Part shown: positions 38,445-51,500 of the stretch, in pieces
Layout of the letters: each line of letters begins with the position of its first letter
Numbering within the stretch: the first letter of the stretch is position 1
Source of the DNA: Bog-473 sp963791995
GTDB lineage: Bacteria; Actinomycetota; Acidimicrobiia; Acidimicrobiales; RAAP-2
Length of the DNA: 64,000 nt
NCBI GenBank assembly: GCA_963791995.1
Contig: CAWBUQ010000003.1
Location: 62,001-126,000, forward strand
Direction of reading: 5' to 3'
The notes under the pieces: generated by a model
The model's input: only the letters and a program-made list of their open reading frames with translations
Told to the model about the DNA's origin: nothing
The model's database searches: none
Translations under genes and position numbers: made by a program

Positions 38445-39819
38445 TCAGTCCCGTAACCGCTCGTCGTCAATTTCATTGCTGTGCAAGGATTTTCGCAGGT
38501 ACCGCAGCCATTGGATGGTCTCGGGAGGCAGGACGGTTACGCCACGTGAGGTGGTGACCACATTTGGTGGAGAGACTTTGTTGTAGAGCTGATGCCGTCC
38601 GATCGAACTCATCCATTCCGAATGAGTTCCATTGCGCGGACCCGGAAGCCCGAGCTCCGGCCAGTTGTCACCCCGCTCCGGCGAGCTCCCAACGTGACCG
38701 AACCACCGCCGGATCCGGCTCGAGCCGAACTCCGTTTTGTCCGAGGCGATCGCCGCCGACGGACCCTCGAGTGAGCCGACGGGGGCCTGTCCGGCGCGGA
38801 ATGTCACCTCTACCTTTGCGACCATGTCCCTGCCGAACTCGAGGTAGCAGATTCCCCGTCCGTCGTAGGTCGCAGGCTCGGCACCTCCCCCCAGTGCGCG
38901 AGGATCTGCTCTGCCACGACCGATGCCTGGCCCTCCGAGAACACGCCGGCTTTGGGGGTGCCGACACTGGTGACGTCGCCGACCGCGTACACGTCTGGAA
39001 AGCTCGTCTGCAGCGTGAGGGGGTCGACCGGAACCCAACCGTCGACGGTGAGCCCCGACTCCGCGACCACCTGCGGGACCGTGTGCTTCGGGACGCCGAG
39101 GAAGAGGTCGAACGGAATCTCGCCACCGTCGGCGAGCTTGGCCACCTTCCGCTCGGATCGAGTCCTGACGACGACGCAATCGGGCCTCCAAATGATGCCG
39201 CGTTCGGCAAAGGCGGCCAACAATGCCTTCGAGGCCGCCGGCGAGGGCGGAATGGGCGCGCCCATCGGCATCACCAGCGAAACGGTCGAACGCTCACGTA
39301 GACCCCGCTCTATTAGGAAGTCGTGCATCAACAGCGCGGTCTCGCTCGGTGCCGGTGGGCATTTGAACGGCGTCGAGGTCACTCCGACGATCACGTCTCC
39401 CCCGTCGAAGCGCAGAGAACGTCTCGTAGGGCGAAAGCGCCTTGACCGTGTAGAACTCGTGACCAACCGTCGACCGAGTCCCGGGAGTCGCCGACGGATC
39501 GAGATCGGCCCCGAGGGCGACGACGAGGATGTCGGCGTCGAAATCCCGGCGTCGGTTTCCACGCGCTTTGCGACCGGGTCGATCGCACGGATCGTTGCCT
39601 GAACGAATGGTGAGTCCGCGCTTGTCGATGTCTCGGTAGGGGTGGAAGACCGCGGACGGCGCCGTTCTTCCCGAACATCACGTCGAGCTTCGAAAAACCG
39701 AATACGAATCCCTCGCCTTTGTCGATCAGGACGACGTCCGCTTCCCCTCCGAGCTCTTCCGAAAGCCGCGTCGACAACTCCAGCCCGCCGAAGCCCGCAC
39801 CTAAGACCACGATCCGCAT
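38445..39819 (-). CDS. FAD/NAD(P)-dependent oxidoreductase, sulfide:quinone reductase-like (multiply frameshifted)
   Basis: Two-dinucleotide-binding-domain flavoprotein. The FAD motif VVLGAGFGGLELSTRL lies at the N-terminus. A middle part has FVQATIRAIDPVAKRVETDA and DADILVVALGADLDPSATPG. The second Rossmann region and C-terminal FAD site contain SFPDVYAVGDVTSVGTPKAG. The late segment YDGRGICYLEFGRDMVAKVE and FGSSRIRRWFG is typical of the NDH-2/SQR group. Base shifts fall near 39660, 39600, 39545, 39430 and 38880. The end is uncertain: relatives stop soon after RRWFG (about 38700), while this frame runs on to 38445. Substrate (sulfide, NADH or other) cannot be read. Confidence 0.75.
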
Positions 39820-39950
39820 CCCAGTGACGATAGCGAATCCATGCGGGGCATCCGAGACCGCGAGACGCGCAGCGACGCCAAGACCCAAGCGGAGTGTGCA
39901 CCGGGTCCGGTCGTCGCTACGACTGGGCCTGCCACCCGTAGAGTCGGGGC

Positions 39951-40157
39951 GTGCCCGAGATCATTCCGCCTGCTGCCATGATCGAGCACCAGCGGGCGGT
40001 TGAAGCCGACGAGGACTGCTACGTAGATCCCGAGACCGGCTACTTAGTTCTGACGGCCCCAGCACTGAAGGACCTCGGCGAGTGCTGTGGAAGTGGATGC
40101 CGACACTGCCCCTACTCCCCCGAGGACCAACGACGGGCCGGACGACCCCACTCTTAG
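39951..40157 (+). CDS. DUF5522-type small Cys-rich protein
   Basis: 68 residues from GTG 39951, with the family core YVDPETGYLVLTAPALKDLG followed by CCGSGCRHCPYSPED, whose four cysteines and a histidine suggest metal or cluster binding. Function unknown. It is divergent from the oxidoreductase. Confidence 0.85.
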   Translation: MPEIIPPAAMIEHQRAVEADEDCYVDPETGYLVLTAPALKDLGECCGSGCRHCPYSPEDQRRAGRPHS

Positions 40158-40219
40158 CGATCCAGGTGGCCCTGATCCATCGCCGGACCGATGACCATCG
40201 GGTGCTCGGGGACCTTCGG

Positions 40220-40570
40220 CTATTCGAGTTCCTTCCAGTGCGGCCGCCCGAATAGTCGGGCGAATCTTGCACTCAGGGACGGACCTTCCTCATAAGTAGC
40301 GTCGAGATGGAGAACCGGTGGACCGTGTGGCGCCGGTAACGCTGCCGCTTGTTCGTCAGACAGGGCGCATCGAACACAGGACGTGGTGATTTCAGTGATT
40401 TGGTCGCGGTCAACAAATCGGTGGCCGTGCTTCGTGCCAACGACGATCCCGTCGAACTCGTCTAGCTCGGGTATCTGCAGAACGTGAACCACTTTCCCGA
40501 ACTCGGTGCCGGATGCACTGAGGACGGGAGTCTCATTCAGCGAGCGCAAGATACGAAATCGGTTGTCCTT
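40220..40570 (-). CDS. PRC-barrel-like small protein
   Basis: Intact 116-residue protein from ATG 40570 (MKDNRFRILRSLNETPVLSA). The early part (GTEFGKVVHVLQIPELDEFDGIVV, then HRFVDRDQITEIT) has the strand pattern and the D/E-x-D of PRC-barrel domains, which bind RNA, photosystem or division proteins. The C-terminal part is unassigned. It lies downstream of the sigma-J-like gene on the same strand. Confidence 0.65.
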   Translation of the reverse strand, partial: KDNRFRILRSLNETPVLSASGTEFGKVVHVLQIPELDEFDGIVVGTKHGHRFVDRDQITEITTSCVRCALSDEQAAALPAPHGPPVLHLDATYEEGPSLSARFARLFGRPHWKELE

Positions 40571-40807
40571 CATCCACTGCACTCTCCTCTGCGGGTATCA
40601 GCCCAAGTCCAGACACTTTGGACTGTACCGGCCTGGTCTGCTGGACAGTCGAAACGGGCAGAACTGCCCCCAACCGCCTGCGACAGGCCTGGGACGGTCT
40701 CCGTGACCCAGTGGACTCCCGGATTCCGTTGCCGGGTGGTTGCGACCTCAGTCGTGCTCGCCGTGCCATCGACGCGATCGGAGTCAGCCCGAGGCGTCGA
40801 ACCCTGA

Positions 40808-41045
40808 TCAGCCTTCGGGAAGAGCGGCAAAATCGCGCTTTGCCTGCCGATACCACCCCATGCCTTTGATGGGATTCTTCCACCGGCCCTTCATCTCCTT
40901 CAGGGCGCTTTCGTGCGATCGTGTCACCTTTGGCGACCATCTCCTTGAGATGTCGATCTTGCGCCTTGATGACCTCGTCTGCGGTCATGCCCTGATGCGG
41001 AGAATCGCACGGGCCACCGAGTTGTTGACACGTCATCGTCTTCAT
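40808..41045 (-). CDS. DUF1059-like small protein (frameshifted)
   Basis: About 78 residues: MKTMTCQQLGGPCDSPHQGM then TADEVIKAQDRHLKEMVAKG, followed after a base shift near 40903 by ALKEMKGRWKNPIKGMGWYR and a stop at 40808. The spacing of the Cys residues and the DEV...H pattern match small DUF1059-type proteins. Function unknown. It sits 65 bases downstream of the sigma factor and is probably part of its operon. Confidence 0.65.
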
Positions 41046-41110
41046 GAGCCTTCCGTTCCTTTCGCTGTGTCGGATCGTCACTTGGATGCGTAACGTGGTT
41101 CTGGCACGGT

Positions 41111-41964
41111 TCAACTCTCGAGGATCTTCGCCCGAACACGGACGATGTCCATGGTCGCCAGCACATCTGGGTCGGCGATCAGCTCGACCTCGCGGACCAG
41201 GCCCGCCTCGACATGGAACACGAAGGCCACCTTCATCGACGCCGGCGTGGATCCAGGCGGCGCCGAGTTCACCATCGATGGTGACCGGTGCCGCCCCCCG
41301 GGCGCCGTTAAAGCGGGCGGCCACGGCGGCTGCGCCCTCGTAGACGGGATCCGTGCCCATCTTCTGTCCGACCAGGTCGGCACGCATGACAGCGTCGGGC
41401 GCGAGGAGCAACAACAGGCTGGCAAGATCCCCCCGCGGGCTGCCGCGAGGAACGCGTCGACGACCCGCTGGCTCTCGGCACGCGCCACCTGCGACGCGGC
41501 CGGCTCCGGCACGTCCTGCACCTTGCGACGCGCCCGGCTCGCCAGCTGGCGTACGGCGGTACCCGAGCGCCCCATGACGGCACTGATCTCGTCGAACGGA
41601 TAGCCGAAGACATCGTGTAGGACGAACGCCACCCTCTCGGCCGGCGCCAGGGCGTCGAGGACGACCTGCATCGCGTCGCCCATCTTCTCGGCGAGCAACG
41701 CGTCGGCCTCGGGGTCAACCGGTACGGGATCCGCGGGGACCTCGGCCTCGGCCACCGACCAAGTACGTCGCTTGCGTAGCTGGTCAAGGCACAACCGGGT
41801 CACCACGGTCGTAACCAGGCGGGCAGGTCGTCGATATCGTCGGTGCGGGAGAGCCGAAGCCAGGCCTCGTGGAGGACGTCGTCCGCATCGGCCTCCGACC
41901 CGAGTATCCGGATGGCGATCGCAGTCAGCCGGGATCGCTCGGCGTCGAAGTCGGTCACGTCCAT
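41111..41964 (-). CDS. ECF sigma factor of the SigJ type with C-terminal SnoaL-like domain (frameshifted)
   Basis: About 284 residues. Region 2 starts MDVTDFDAERSRLTAIAIRI and includes LGSEADADDVLHEAWLRL. Region 4 is LAPAERVAFVLHDVFGYPFD and EISAVMGRSGTAVRQLASRA. A SnoaL-like domain follows (LLLLAPDAVMRADLVGQKMG, ending VELIADPDVLATMDIVRVRA), the signature of ECF41/SigJ factors, in which this domain controls activity without a separate anti-sigma. Base shifts near 41820, 41430 and 41230. ATG 41964. It is followed by the DUF1059 and PRC-like genes. Confidence 0.82.
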
Positions 41965-42049
41965 CGTGGTCACATCATGTTGACGTAGACCACTACCGAA
42001 ATGTGACGGCCACGCTCACGACGGGAAAATTCCCGGTGGAACGTGGCCT

Positions 42050-42388
42050 GGAGGTGCAGGGGCAACGCCGGAAGAGCGTGACCCCCCACACAAGGAGGCA
42101 GCAACAACGTCTTCTTGCCCGCGCCGCTCGAACCAACGAGCGCCGACACCCGTCCCTTTTGGACTTGGACCGGACAGTCTCGGAGGCCCACGTCGTGCCG
42201 TACCGCTTGCCGAGCCCGACGGTCTCGATCGCGGGCGTCACGCCCCCCGCTCTGTTCGGTCCTGGAGCACGGACCGGACGAGCGCCCCGATCGCCGCGTC
42301 CTCCATCCCCTCGGCACGGGCGCCAACCGGTCGCCGGGTTGTAAGAGGCCCATGTCAAGGCCTGTTCCAATTGCCGGACGTGTGACCT
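42050..42388 (-). pseudogene. Remnant of a GntR regulator and ABC transporter ATPase
   Basis: Reading the minus strand gives a regulator-like piece (LLQPGDRLAPV, then AIGALVRSVLQDRTERG and a stop). This is directly followed by the N-terminus of an ABC ATPase (TPAIETVGLGKRYGTTWA, then ALVGSSGAGKKTLLL, a Walker A). The ATPase breaks off about 60 residues in. The order GntR then ATPase matches ytr-type operons. Both are truncated and out of frame, so this is a decayed or deleted locus. Confidence 0.5.
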
Positions 42389-43090
42389 TTATGTCGGGCG
42401 GGATGTCGGTCGCGATGGCCCGCCTTGGGCCGCTACGGCCCCAGCCAAGTGGTCCTTGATCATCACCGCGCTGAATCGAGCAGCCTCCTCGGGGCCGTAG
42501 TCGAAGTCGGCGGCCAATCCCTGAGTCGTGAACGACGACAGTGCCAAGGCAAAGGTAACGACCAAAGAGGAGGGAGGCTCTCCTTTCCCACCAGCGGCCA
42601 TCCACGCGATAAATGCCATCCCCGTCATCCACTGCATCCGCATTGGCCGCCTCAGCGCTCTCAGCCTCTTCGATCTCTTTCGAACCCGATGGATCAGGCT
42701 TGAAGACATCCCAGAACGTGGCTCCGATGATCATCGAGTTCCGGGCGTGCGACGCAAGGGCAATGCAGTCGATCCACCCGTCGAGGTCATCGTTGACCGA
42801 TGGCAAGTCGGGAATGATGCTCCCGACTGCCTTGAGCATCTTCGCGGTATCCCTCCGCGATCAGCTGATCGTGTGTGTCGAAGTATCGATAGATCGTCCG
42901 TGGACTGATCCCGGCAACAGCGGCGATCTCTTCGACTGTGGCCGAGAAGCCTCGCTCGGGCCATCGCTATCATCGCGGCTCGGAGGATACGTTCCTTGGT
43001 GACCTGGCGTTTCTCTGCCGCGAGACTCAGCTCGTCGATTCCCCTCGTTCTCCTGCCATGACACCTCGCGCGTTCGCCCCCGCTTGACAA
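42389..43090 (-). CDS. TetR family transcriptional regulator (frameshifted)
   Basis: About 220 residues spread over several frames. The HTH is recovered as EKRQVTKERILRAAMIAMA then RGFSATVEEIAAVAGISPRT and IYRYFDTHDQLIAEGY. The ligand domain follows with MLKAVGSIIPDLPSVNDDLD and ends VMIKDHLAGAVAAQ. Shifts lie near 42965, 42850 and 42570. The start is uncertain (TTG 43090 or a site near 43050). The target is unknown. Confidence 0.72.
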
Positions 43091-43174
43091 AGGTCGAGCC
43101 CGTGTCAGACTACTGAGAGTCTAGTGTCAGACCATTGTGACATTTGAGTTGGCGGGAACCGGCGACTACGGAAG

Positions 43175-43219
43175 CGCGTCGTGTCCCTCACCGGGGCGGA
43201 GGGTGAGGGACACGACGCG
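43175..43219. terminator. Long perfect hairpin, candidate terminator
   Basis: An 18-bp perfect stem (CGCGTCGTGTCCCTCACC paired with its complement at 43202-43219) with a 9-base loop. It is placed after the HNH gene and before the TetR gene on the minus strand. No T-run follows, as is common in high-GC actinobacteria. It would work in both directions. Confidence 0.65.
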
Positions 43220-43327
43220 GGTTTGCTGTCCCGGCCGGCCTGACACTCCTTCGGTCCCTTGCGCATGGGCGGCCGCGCCCGTAGCCCGGCGGGCTTGGTT
43301 CGCCGGGTGTCGGGGCTGGTGATCGGA

Positions 43328-44551
43328 TCAGGTGGGCGGCTTCGGTGGAAGTGGAAGTGGATGGTGGAGCTGGAGGAGGGTCGGGCCCGAAGAGCCGTCG
43401 GCGGACGTCGGGTCGGAGCGGGGGTGGCCCGCAGGTGAGGACGTCGCCGTTCGGTTTCTCGAAGGTGACCGTGCCCTCTCTCGTCGAGGCGACCTGCCAG
43501 CCGCCTTCGTGGACCACCCGGTGGTGGCGACCGCACAACAGGACCAGATTGTCCTGATCGGTCGCGTCCGCCGTCGGCCCAGTGGGTGACGTGGTGGGCG
43601 TGGAGCCACCTCGTCGCCCCACAGCCCGGAAAAACGGCACCCCCGGTCCCTCGACGTTGAGCTGTCGGTTGAGCCAGGCCGGGATCTGGCGGGTGGTGCG
43701 CCCGAGGCGGACCACGTCGCCGTCGTCGTGCTCGACGACCAGCTGCCAGCGGCAGTCACAGGCGAGGCGCCGTGCGGTCGCCGTGGCGAGCCGTCGGCCT
43801 TCGGCGAGCTCGGCTTCGCCCTCCTCGTCGCCGGCCGAGGTGGCCGGGTCGGTGTGGACGACGACGAAGGGGCGGTCGGGGTCGGCACAGCTCGCCCGCT
43901 CTCGTCGCGGCGAGCTCGACCAGGGCGTCGGCGGCCCGGGCCTCGAAGGGCTCGTAGCGTGTCGGTCTCGGGGTCCTTCGGGGCGGCCGAGGCGAGGGAG
44001 GTGAGCACCGCGCGGTCAGCTGCGCACCCGCCTCGGTCGGGAGCGCCCCGCGCAGGTGGAGGAGGTGGGCGTCCTGCCACCAGGTGAGCCGCCTCGCCCG
44101 GTGGGCCTCGTTGGCGTCGGCGACCTTCGGGGTCCTTGGCCCGCCGGGCGAGGGCCTTCGTCTCGGCGGCCGACCAGCCCGGGGCCGCCTCGGCGAGGAC
44201 CTGGTCGGTCGTCTCGTTGGCGAAGCTGGTGAGCGGGGCGAGCTGGTCCCACGACAGGCGTCCCTCGGCACCACCTCGGCGATCGCCGGGAGGCCTTTCG
44301 AGTGCCCGGGCCACCCGGACCCATTCGCCCGCGGTGGAAGAGGCGATCGAGAGGCGGGCGACCAGCCAGGCGGCCATCGAGGGAGAGAGGTCCTCCCGCC
44401 ACTTCTCTTGCTCGTCGAAGGTCGCGATGACCTCGAGCAGGCGCCGGTGGACGGTGACCTCTGCCGCGTGCAGTTGGCCGATCGCCTCGGAGAGGTCGTC
44501 GCTCGTCGGCGGCGTGTCCACGCCGACCCTCGGGGGCTCGTCCCCTGCCAT
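43328..44551 (-). CDS. DUF222/HNH endonuclease domain protein (frameshifted)
   Basis: About 400 residues. The N-terminal DUF222 domain is helical (LSEAIGQLHAAEVTVHRRLL, WLVARLSIASSTAGEWVRVA). The C-terminal HNH nuclease is recovered as DATDQDNLVLLCGRHHRVVH, with the paired His and the Cys. Such proteins are abundant in actinobacteria, often in many copies, and several occur near mobile DNA. At least four base shifts occur. The 3' end is uncertain (43328 or further into 43188-43327). ATG 44551. Confidence 0.78.
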   Translation of the reverse strand: MAGDEPPRVGVDTPPTSDDLSEAIGQLHAAEVTVHRRLLEVIATFDEQEKWREDLSPSMAAWLVARLSIASSTAGEWVRVARALERPPGDRRGGAEGRLSWDQLAPLTSFANETTDQVLAEAAPGWSAAETKALARRAKDPEGRRRQRGPPGEAAHLVAGRPPPPPARGAPDRGGCAADRAVLTSLASAAPKDPETDTLRALRGPGRRRPGRARRDESGRAVPTPTAPSSSSTPTRPPRPATRRAKPSSPKADGSPRRPHGASPVTAAGSWSSSTTTATWSASGAPPARSRPGSTDSSTSRDRGCRFSGLWGDEVAPRPPRHPLGRRRTRPIRTIWSCCAVATTGWSTKAAGRSPRRERARSPSRNRTATSSPAGHPRSDPTSADGSSGPTLLQLHHPLPLPPKPPT

Positions 44552-44651
44552 GGGAAGAGCCTTTCACCCGGGTGTGACGGTGACTCTCCGCGCCGCGGGG
44601 CGCTCCACGCGCTGCGGCACGGACCGCGCCACTGCGGGCTGTGCGCCCGCG

Positions 44652-45658
44652 TCAGGGCGCGACACCCGGCTCCGCCAGCGAGTCTGACGCCGCAGCCGGC
44701 TGGGGATCTGCTGGGGCGCGGCCGGCGACGATCTTCGCACTCATCTTGACCGCTTTGACCGCGCTCGGTGGCGCCGGTCTGCAGCACCACCGCGACCGCA
44801 AGCAGGATGATCGTGGGGATCCGAAGGACCGCAGAGCCGAGCATGATGATCGCGAGTCGGCCGAGCCAGTACGGCGGCGAGCAGACGAGAACTCCGACCG
44901 CTCCTCCGACCGCAGAAGCTGGCCAGCTTGTCGCGACGCGACATCTCCGGCCGGAGACCGAGCAGCCTCGAGGGCAGGGCGACGTAGGAGAACATCATGA
45001 TGCCGACCACGATGCCGAACGAGATCATGAACCAGCCGAGACCCCATCGGGTCACGACCAGCCCCGAAAAGCCGAGCGCGAGCCCGATCACCGAAACCCC
45101 AGGCGATGATCGTCCGGAGGTGGGTCTCGGGCTTCCGCGAAGGCGGGCTGAATCTCCGGCTTGCCCGGACTTGGCGATGGCAAAGCCGAACATTGCGTTG
45201 AGATAGAAGGCGGCCGCGGTGATCGCCATGACGGCGAGTAGGAGGGGTACGAGCACCGGTCCGCGCACGATGTTGAACTGCTTGCCGCGGAAGACGTGCG
45301 CCTTGAGGTTGATCATCGCAAGCCAGATCCACATGGCCGGGAGAACCTGGATCAGGGTCAACCGCCAGTTGGTGACAAGCAGCTTGATTCCCTGGAAGAG
45401 CACCGCGAAGGCACCCACGATCAGGGCCAGTGGAGCGAGGAGGCGATTGCGGCGGCTGAGGGACAGCACCGCCTGTTCCACCTGGTCGTCGTCGCCCTCC
45501 CGGATCGCCTTGACCAGGCGCTGGAAGAGCCCGGCCAGGCGAGTCCGGCGGGTCGCGGGAACCTGGCCGTTCGGGGAACCGCCGGCACGTCGAACCCCGG
45601 CGTCCTCCGAATCGCCGGATTCGGCGCCGAACTGGCTGGGGACGTGGCAGAGTCCCAT
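44652..45658 (-). CDS. Multi-pass membrane protein of unknown function (frameshifted)
   Basis: About 335 residues with several hydrophobic helices (LLAPLALIVGAFAVLFQGIK, LIQVLPAMWIWLAMINLK, PVLVPLLLAVMAITAAAFYL, GLGWFMISFGIVVGIMMFSY, IPTIILLAVAVVLQTGA). A cytoplasmic N-terminus precedes them (LFQRLVKAIREGDDDQVEQA). Shifts near 45170, 45100, 44925 and 44760 connect the segments and give the end at 44652. No transporter or enzyme family is recognised. It is divergent from ettA. Confidence 0.65.
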
Positions 45659-45809
45659 CCGTCATACTTTCAAGGATACGACGTCGCCTCGGAAGATTTC
45701 GGTGCCGGGTTGCGGGCGTGCCTAGGTGTAAGGGACATAGGGACCGAGCCGGCCCACCCTCGACCGACCGCCCGAACGGCCGGGGCCCGGCGGCTGCCAC
45801 ACTGTCGGT

Positions 45810-47541
<1,732 letters not shown>

Positions 47542-48588
47542 CGACAACTGGGCCGGGGTGCATCCCGACGTGCTCGCCGAGATCGTCGCGGCCAACGACG
47601 GCCACGCGCCCTCCTACGGCGTGGACCCGCTCACCGCGAGAGCGCGACGGCCTCTTCCGCCGACCACTTCGGCGAGGAGGCCGAGGTGTACTTCACCTTC
47701 AACGGCACCGGAGCCAACGTGGTCGGGCTCCAGTCGTTGCTCCGGCCGTTCGAGGCGGTCATCTGCGCACGAAGCGCGCACATCAACATCGACGAGTGCG
47801 GCGCACCGGAAGCATCTCATCGGGTGCAAGCTGATCGGCGTCGAGCCGGACGACGGGAAGCTGACCGCGAGCCTCGTGGAGGGCGCGACGACCGGGATCG
47901 GCGACGAGCACCATGTGCAGCCGAAGGTGGTGTCGATCACCCAGGCGACCGAATTGGGCACCTGTTACACGGTCGGGGAGGTCGCGGCCCTCGCGAGCTG
48001 GGTGCACGGACACGGCATGTGGCTCCACCTCGACGGCGCCCGGCTCGCCAACGCGGCTGCGCACTTCGACGTCGAGCTCGGTGCGTTCGGCGCTCCGGCC
48101 GGGGTCGACGTGCTGTCCTTCGGCGGGACCAAGAACGGCGCGATGGGGGCCGAGGCCGTCGTCGTCTTCCGGCCGCAGCCGGAGACCGCGCTTCCCTTCA
48201 TCCGCAAACAGTCGATGCAGCTGGCCTCGAAGATGCGATTCGTCGCCGCGCAGTTCGTCGCACTGCTCTCCGACGACCTCTGGAAGCGAAATGCCCAGCA
48301 CGCCAACCAGATGGCGGTGCGCCTGGCCGGCCACGTCGCCGACATCCACGGCGTCGAGGTCGTGCATAATGTGGAGGCGAATGCGGTGTTCGCGACGGTT
48401 CCCGGTGAGGTCGTCAGGGAGCTCCAGCTCCGAGTACCCCTTCCATGTCTGGGACGAGTCGACCGGAGTCGTGCGTTGGATGTGCGCGTTCGACACCACC
48501 GAGGAGGACGTCGACGAGTTCGCCCGGGCGGTCGGCAAGGCGATGGACGGGGCACCGCTGCGCTAGCGGCGGGTCCTGCCAGCAGGGC

Positions 48589-51500
48589 TCAGGGCGTCGA
48601 GTACCAGCCGGCCACGTCGACGACGATGTTGGTGTCCCCCGCCGCGTTGAACACGTCGAAGGCGCCCGAGGAGGAAAGGGTCGCCGCGACCATGTCGGCG
48701 AGGACTGCACCGGCAGGTGGGTCGAGATCCGAGGTGGTCGGTCGTGTCCCGCCCGGGTAGACGGTCAGGTATCCCGACGCCGACGGCGCGACCGCGGTCA
48801 GATTCACGACCGCGGTCGTCGCTCCGCTCGGAACGGCGGCGAGACCGCTTGCTTGGATTGCGACCGAGGCGCGTGGGCCTATCGGTTTCGAAGGGCTGCC
48901 CGGACCGAGGTGCGTGTTGCACTGGGTGTACGGGGCAACGAGTCCGGACGGATTCGAGCCCCGGGTGTCGCAGATCCGCACCGGAGCGGGCTCGGGGGTG
49001 AATTCGGCGCCCGTGCCGCCGGTAGCGGTGAAGTAGCCCGAGACGTCGACGACAAGGTCGGTCGGAGCAGCTGCGTAGAAGGTGACCTGTCCCGAGCTGC
49101 TCACTGGAACGGTCACCCGGTTCGCAACCACTTGACCAGCAGCGAAATTGAGGTTCGAGGCAGTGGGACGGCTCGTCCCGGTCGGGTACACGGTCACGTA
49201 GCCGGGGCCTCGGGGACCTACCGCGGTCACGTTCAGCACCGCTGCCTCGACTCCGGTGGACGGCACTCCCCCATTGCCGGTGACCGTGATCGTCAGCGGG
49301 CTGCTCGGCATCACCAGCTTGTCCGGACTGCCCGTGGCGGTGTTCGTGTTGCACTGAGTGGCACCACCGCTGAGGTGCGAAGGATTGCCGCCGCGAGTGT
49401 CGCAGATGCGTGCGGGAATCGAGAGTGCGTTGTAGAGGCCGGCGCCGCCCTGGCTGGTCGTTGTCACGTACCCCTCGAGGTCGACAATCGCATCCGCGTG
49501 ACCCGCCGAGTAGAGGGAGACCGCTCCGCTGCTCCCGACCCCCACCTCGACCAGGTTGGGAACGACCTGACCTGCTGTGTAATTGAGGTCCGATGCGGTC
49601 GGTCGGCCAGCTCCCGAGGGGTACAGGGTGAAGTACGCCACCGGTGGTCGCGTCGGCCGCGGTCACGTTGAGAACGACCGCGGTCACGTCGCTCGCCGGG
49701 ACCCCGAAGGAGCCCGACACGTTGAAGGTGACCACCCCGCCTGCGGAGAGAGTCTTTCCTCTGTTGGCCGTTCCGTCGCATTGCACCGAAGCACCCGAGA
49801 GATGCGATGGATCCCCCGGTCGTGTATCGCAGACCCGCACAGGGGTGAGGGGCACGTAGACGCCCGGTTGGTTGAGGACGACCAAGTCCGTCGTTCCGGT
49901 CGAGGCGATGAAGTTTGCATCGCCACCGTAATTCGCTGTCACGGTGTCGGACCCGGGCGGAGCATTGCTCGAAGTGCACGATGTCGATCCATCAGTCAAG
50001 TAGCCGGTGCACAACCAGGTGCCGCCGACGAAGAACTCGACCGCGCCGGTCGGTGGACCGCCGGACGTGTGCACGGTGGCGGAGTAGGTCACCGATTGCC
50101 CCGAGACGACGGCGGGAGAGCTGGTGGTGACCGTGGTCGAACTGACCGGAGGTGGGCTGGTGACCTCGAGGCCGGTCGTGTCGGACGAGGAGGCGGAGTC
50201 GGTGTCTCCGCTGTAGGACCCGGTGACCGTCGTATCACCGAGCGGCGCAGCTTGTGAGGTGCAGGAGCCGGACCCCAGGGCGAGCGTTGCGGTGCAGAGC
50301 GAGACCGAACCGTCCGTAAAGGTGACCGTGCCAGTGGGTGTCCCGGGGTCCGAGGTGTCCGAAACAGTGGCCGTGTAGGTCACCGGCTGATCCGGTATCG
50401 CCTGGGGCGGGGTCACCGAAACCTCAACTCCTGTCGGATCGGGCGAGATGGAAGCCGAGGTCGTCGCGGACGAGGCGAAATCGCCCGCATCTCCGCTGTA
50501 CGCCGCAGTGACCGTGTCCGAGCCGACCGGTGTGTTGATGGCGCTGCAGTACACGGTCCCGTTTGACAGCGTTGCGGTGCACAGGTCGGTGTCTCCTGTG
50601 CTGAAGGTCACCGTACCGGTCGGGGTGCCGTTTCCGGAAGTCGGCGTGACCGTGGCGGAATACTCGACTGCCTGATTGGCATCGGTAGCATTCGGTACCG
50701 CCGAGGCGACGGTGACCGATGTCGAGATGTCCGGATTCATGCCGATGACTTCCCCGGCACCTTGCTGGTTCTGGCCGACAGCTTCGCAAACAGAGGTCGA
50801 CGGACACGCCACTCCTTGAAAGAAATAGGAACCGGTCGGGACCGACTGCGTCGACCAGTCCGTGCCGTCGGTGGTCGCCACGACGAGGGGCCGAGTTTCG
50901 GTATAGAACGAAAGGCCAGATTGAGCCTGGGCCTCGAATCCGACGGCGATGCACATGGTGGGCGACGCACAAGACACACTCTGGAGCTGTGGAGCGAGGT
51001 AGGTGCCCGGAGTCTGGTCCACCCAGGTCGTTCCACCATCGGTCGTGGCGATGACGTCACCTGACTCCTCGGCCCCGTTGTCAGGACTTCCGAAGCCAAC
51101 CGCGACACAGTCGAGGTTCGACACGCACGAGACGCCGTTGAGAGCGATCGCACCAGCCGGGGCCAATTGGAAACCCCACGTCGAGCCCCCATCGGTCGTC
51201 GCAGCGATCATCGGCGGGGTCGACGCAGTCCCCGAAGGCGAGGAAGCCACCGCGACACAGTCCTCGGCCGACGAGCACGAAATACCGTTTGCAACAACCG
51301 GGAGCTCGACGGAGTCCGCCCAGGTGTCTCCGCCATCGGTGCTGACGAAGACCGTCGGGCCCAACGATGTGGCGAACCCGACTGCGTAGCAGGTGGGTGT
51401 GCCGGTGGTCGGCACGCATGACACCCCACTCAACGAGCGGACACCGCTCGGGAGCGTTTGGTTCACCCAGGTCGCTCCACCGTCGGCGGTCGTGATCACT

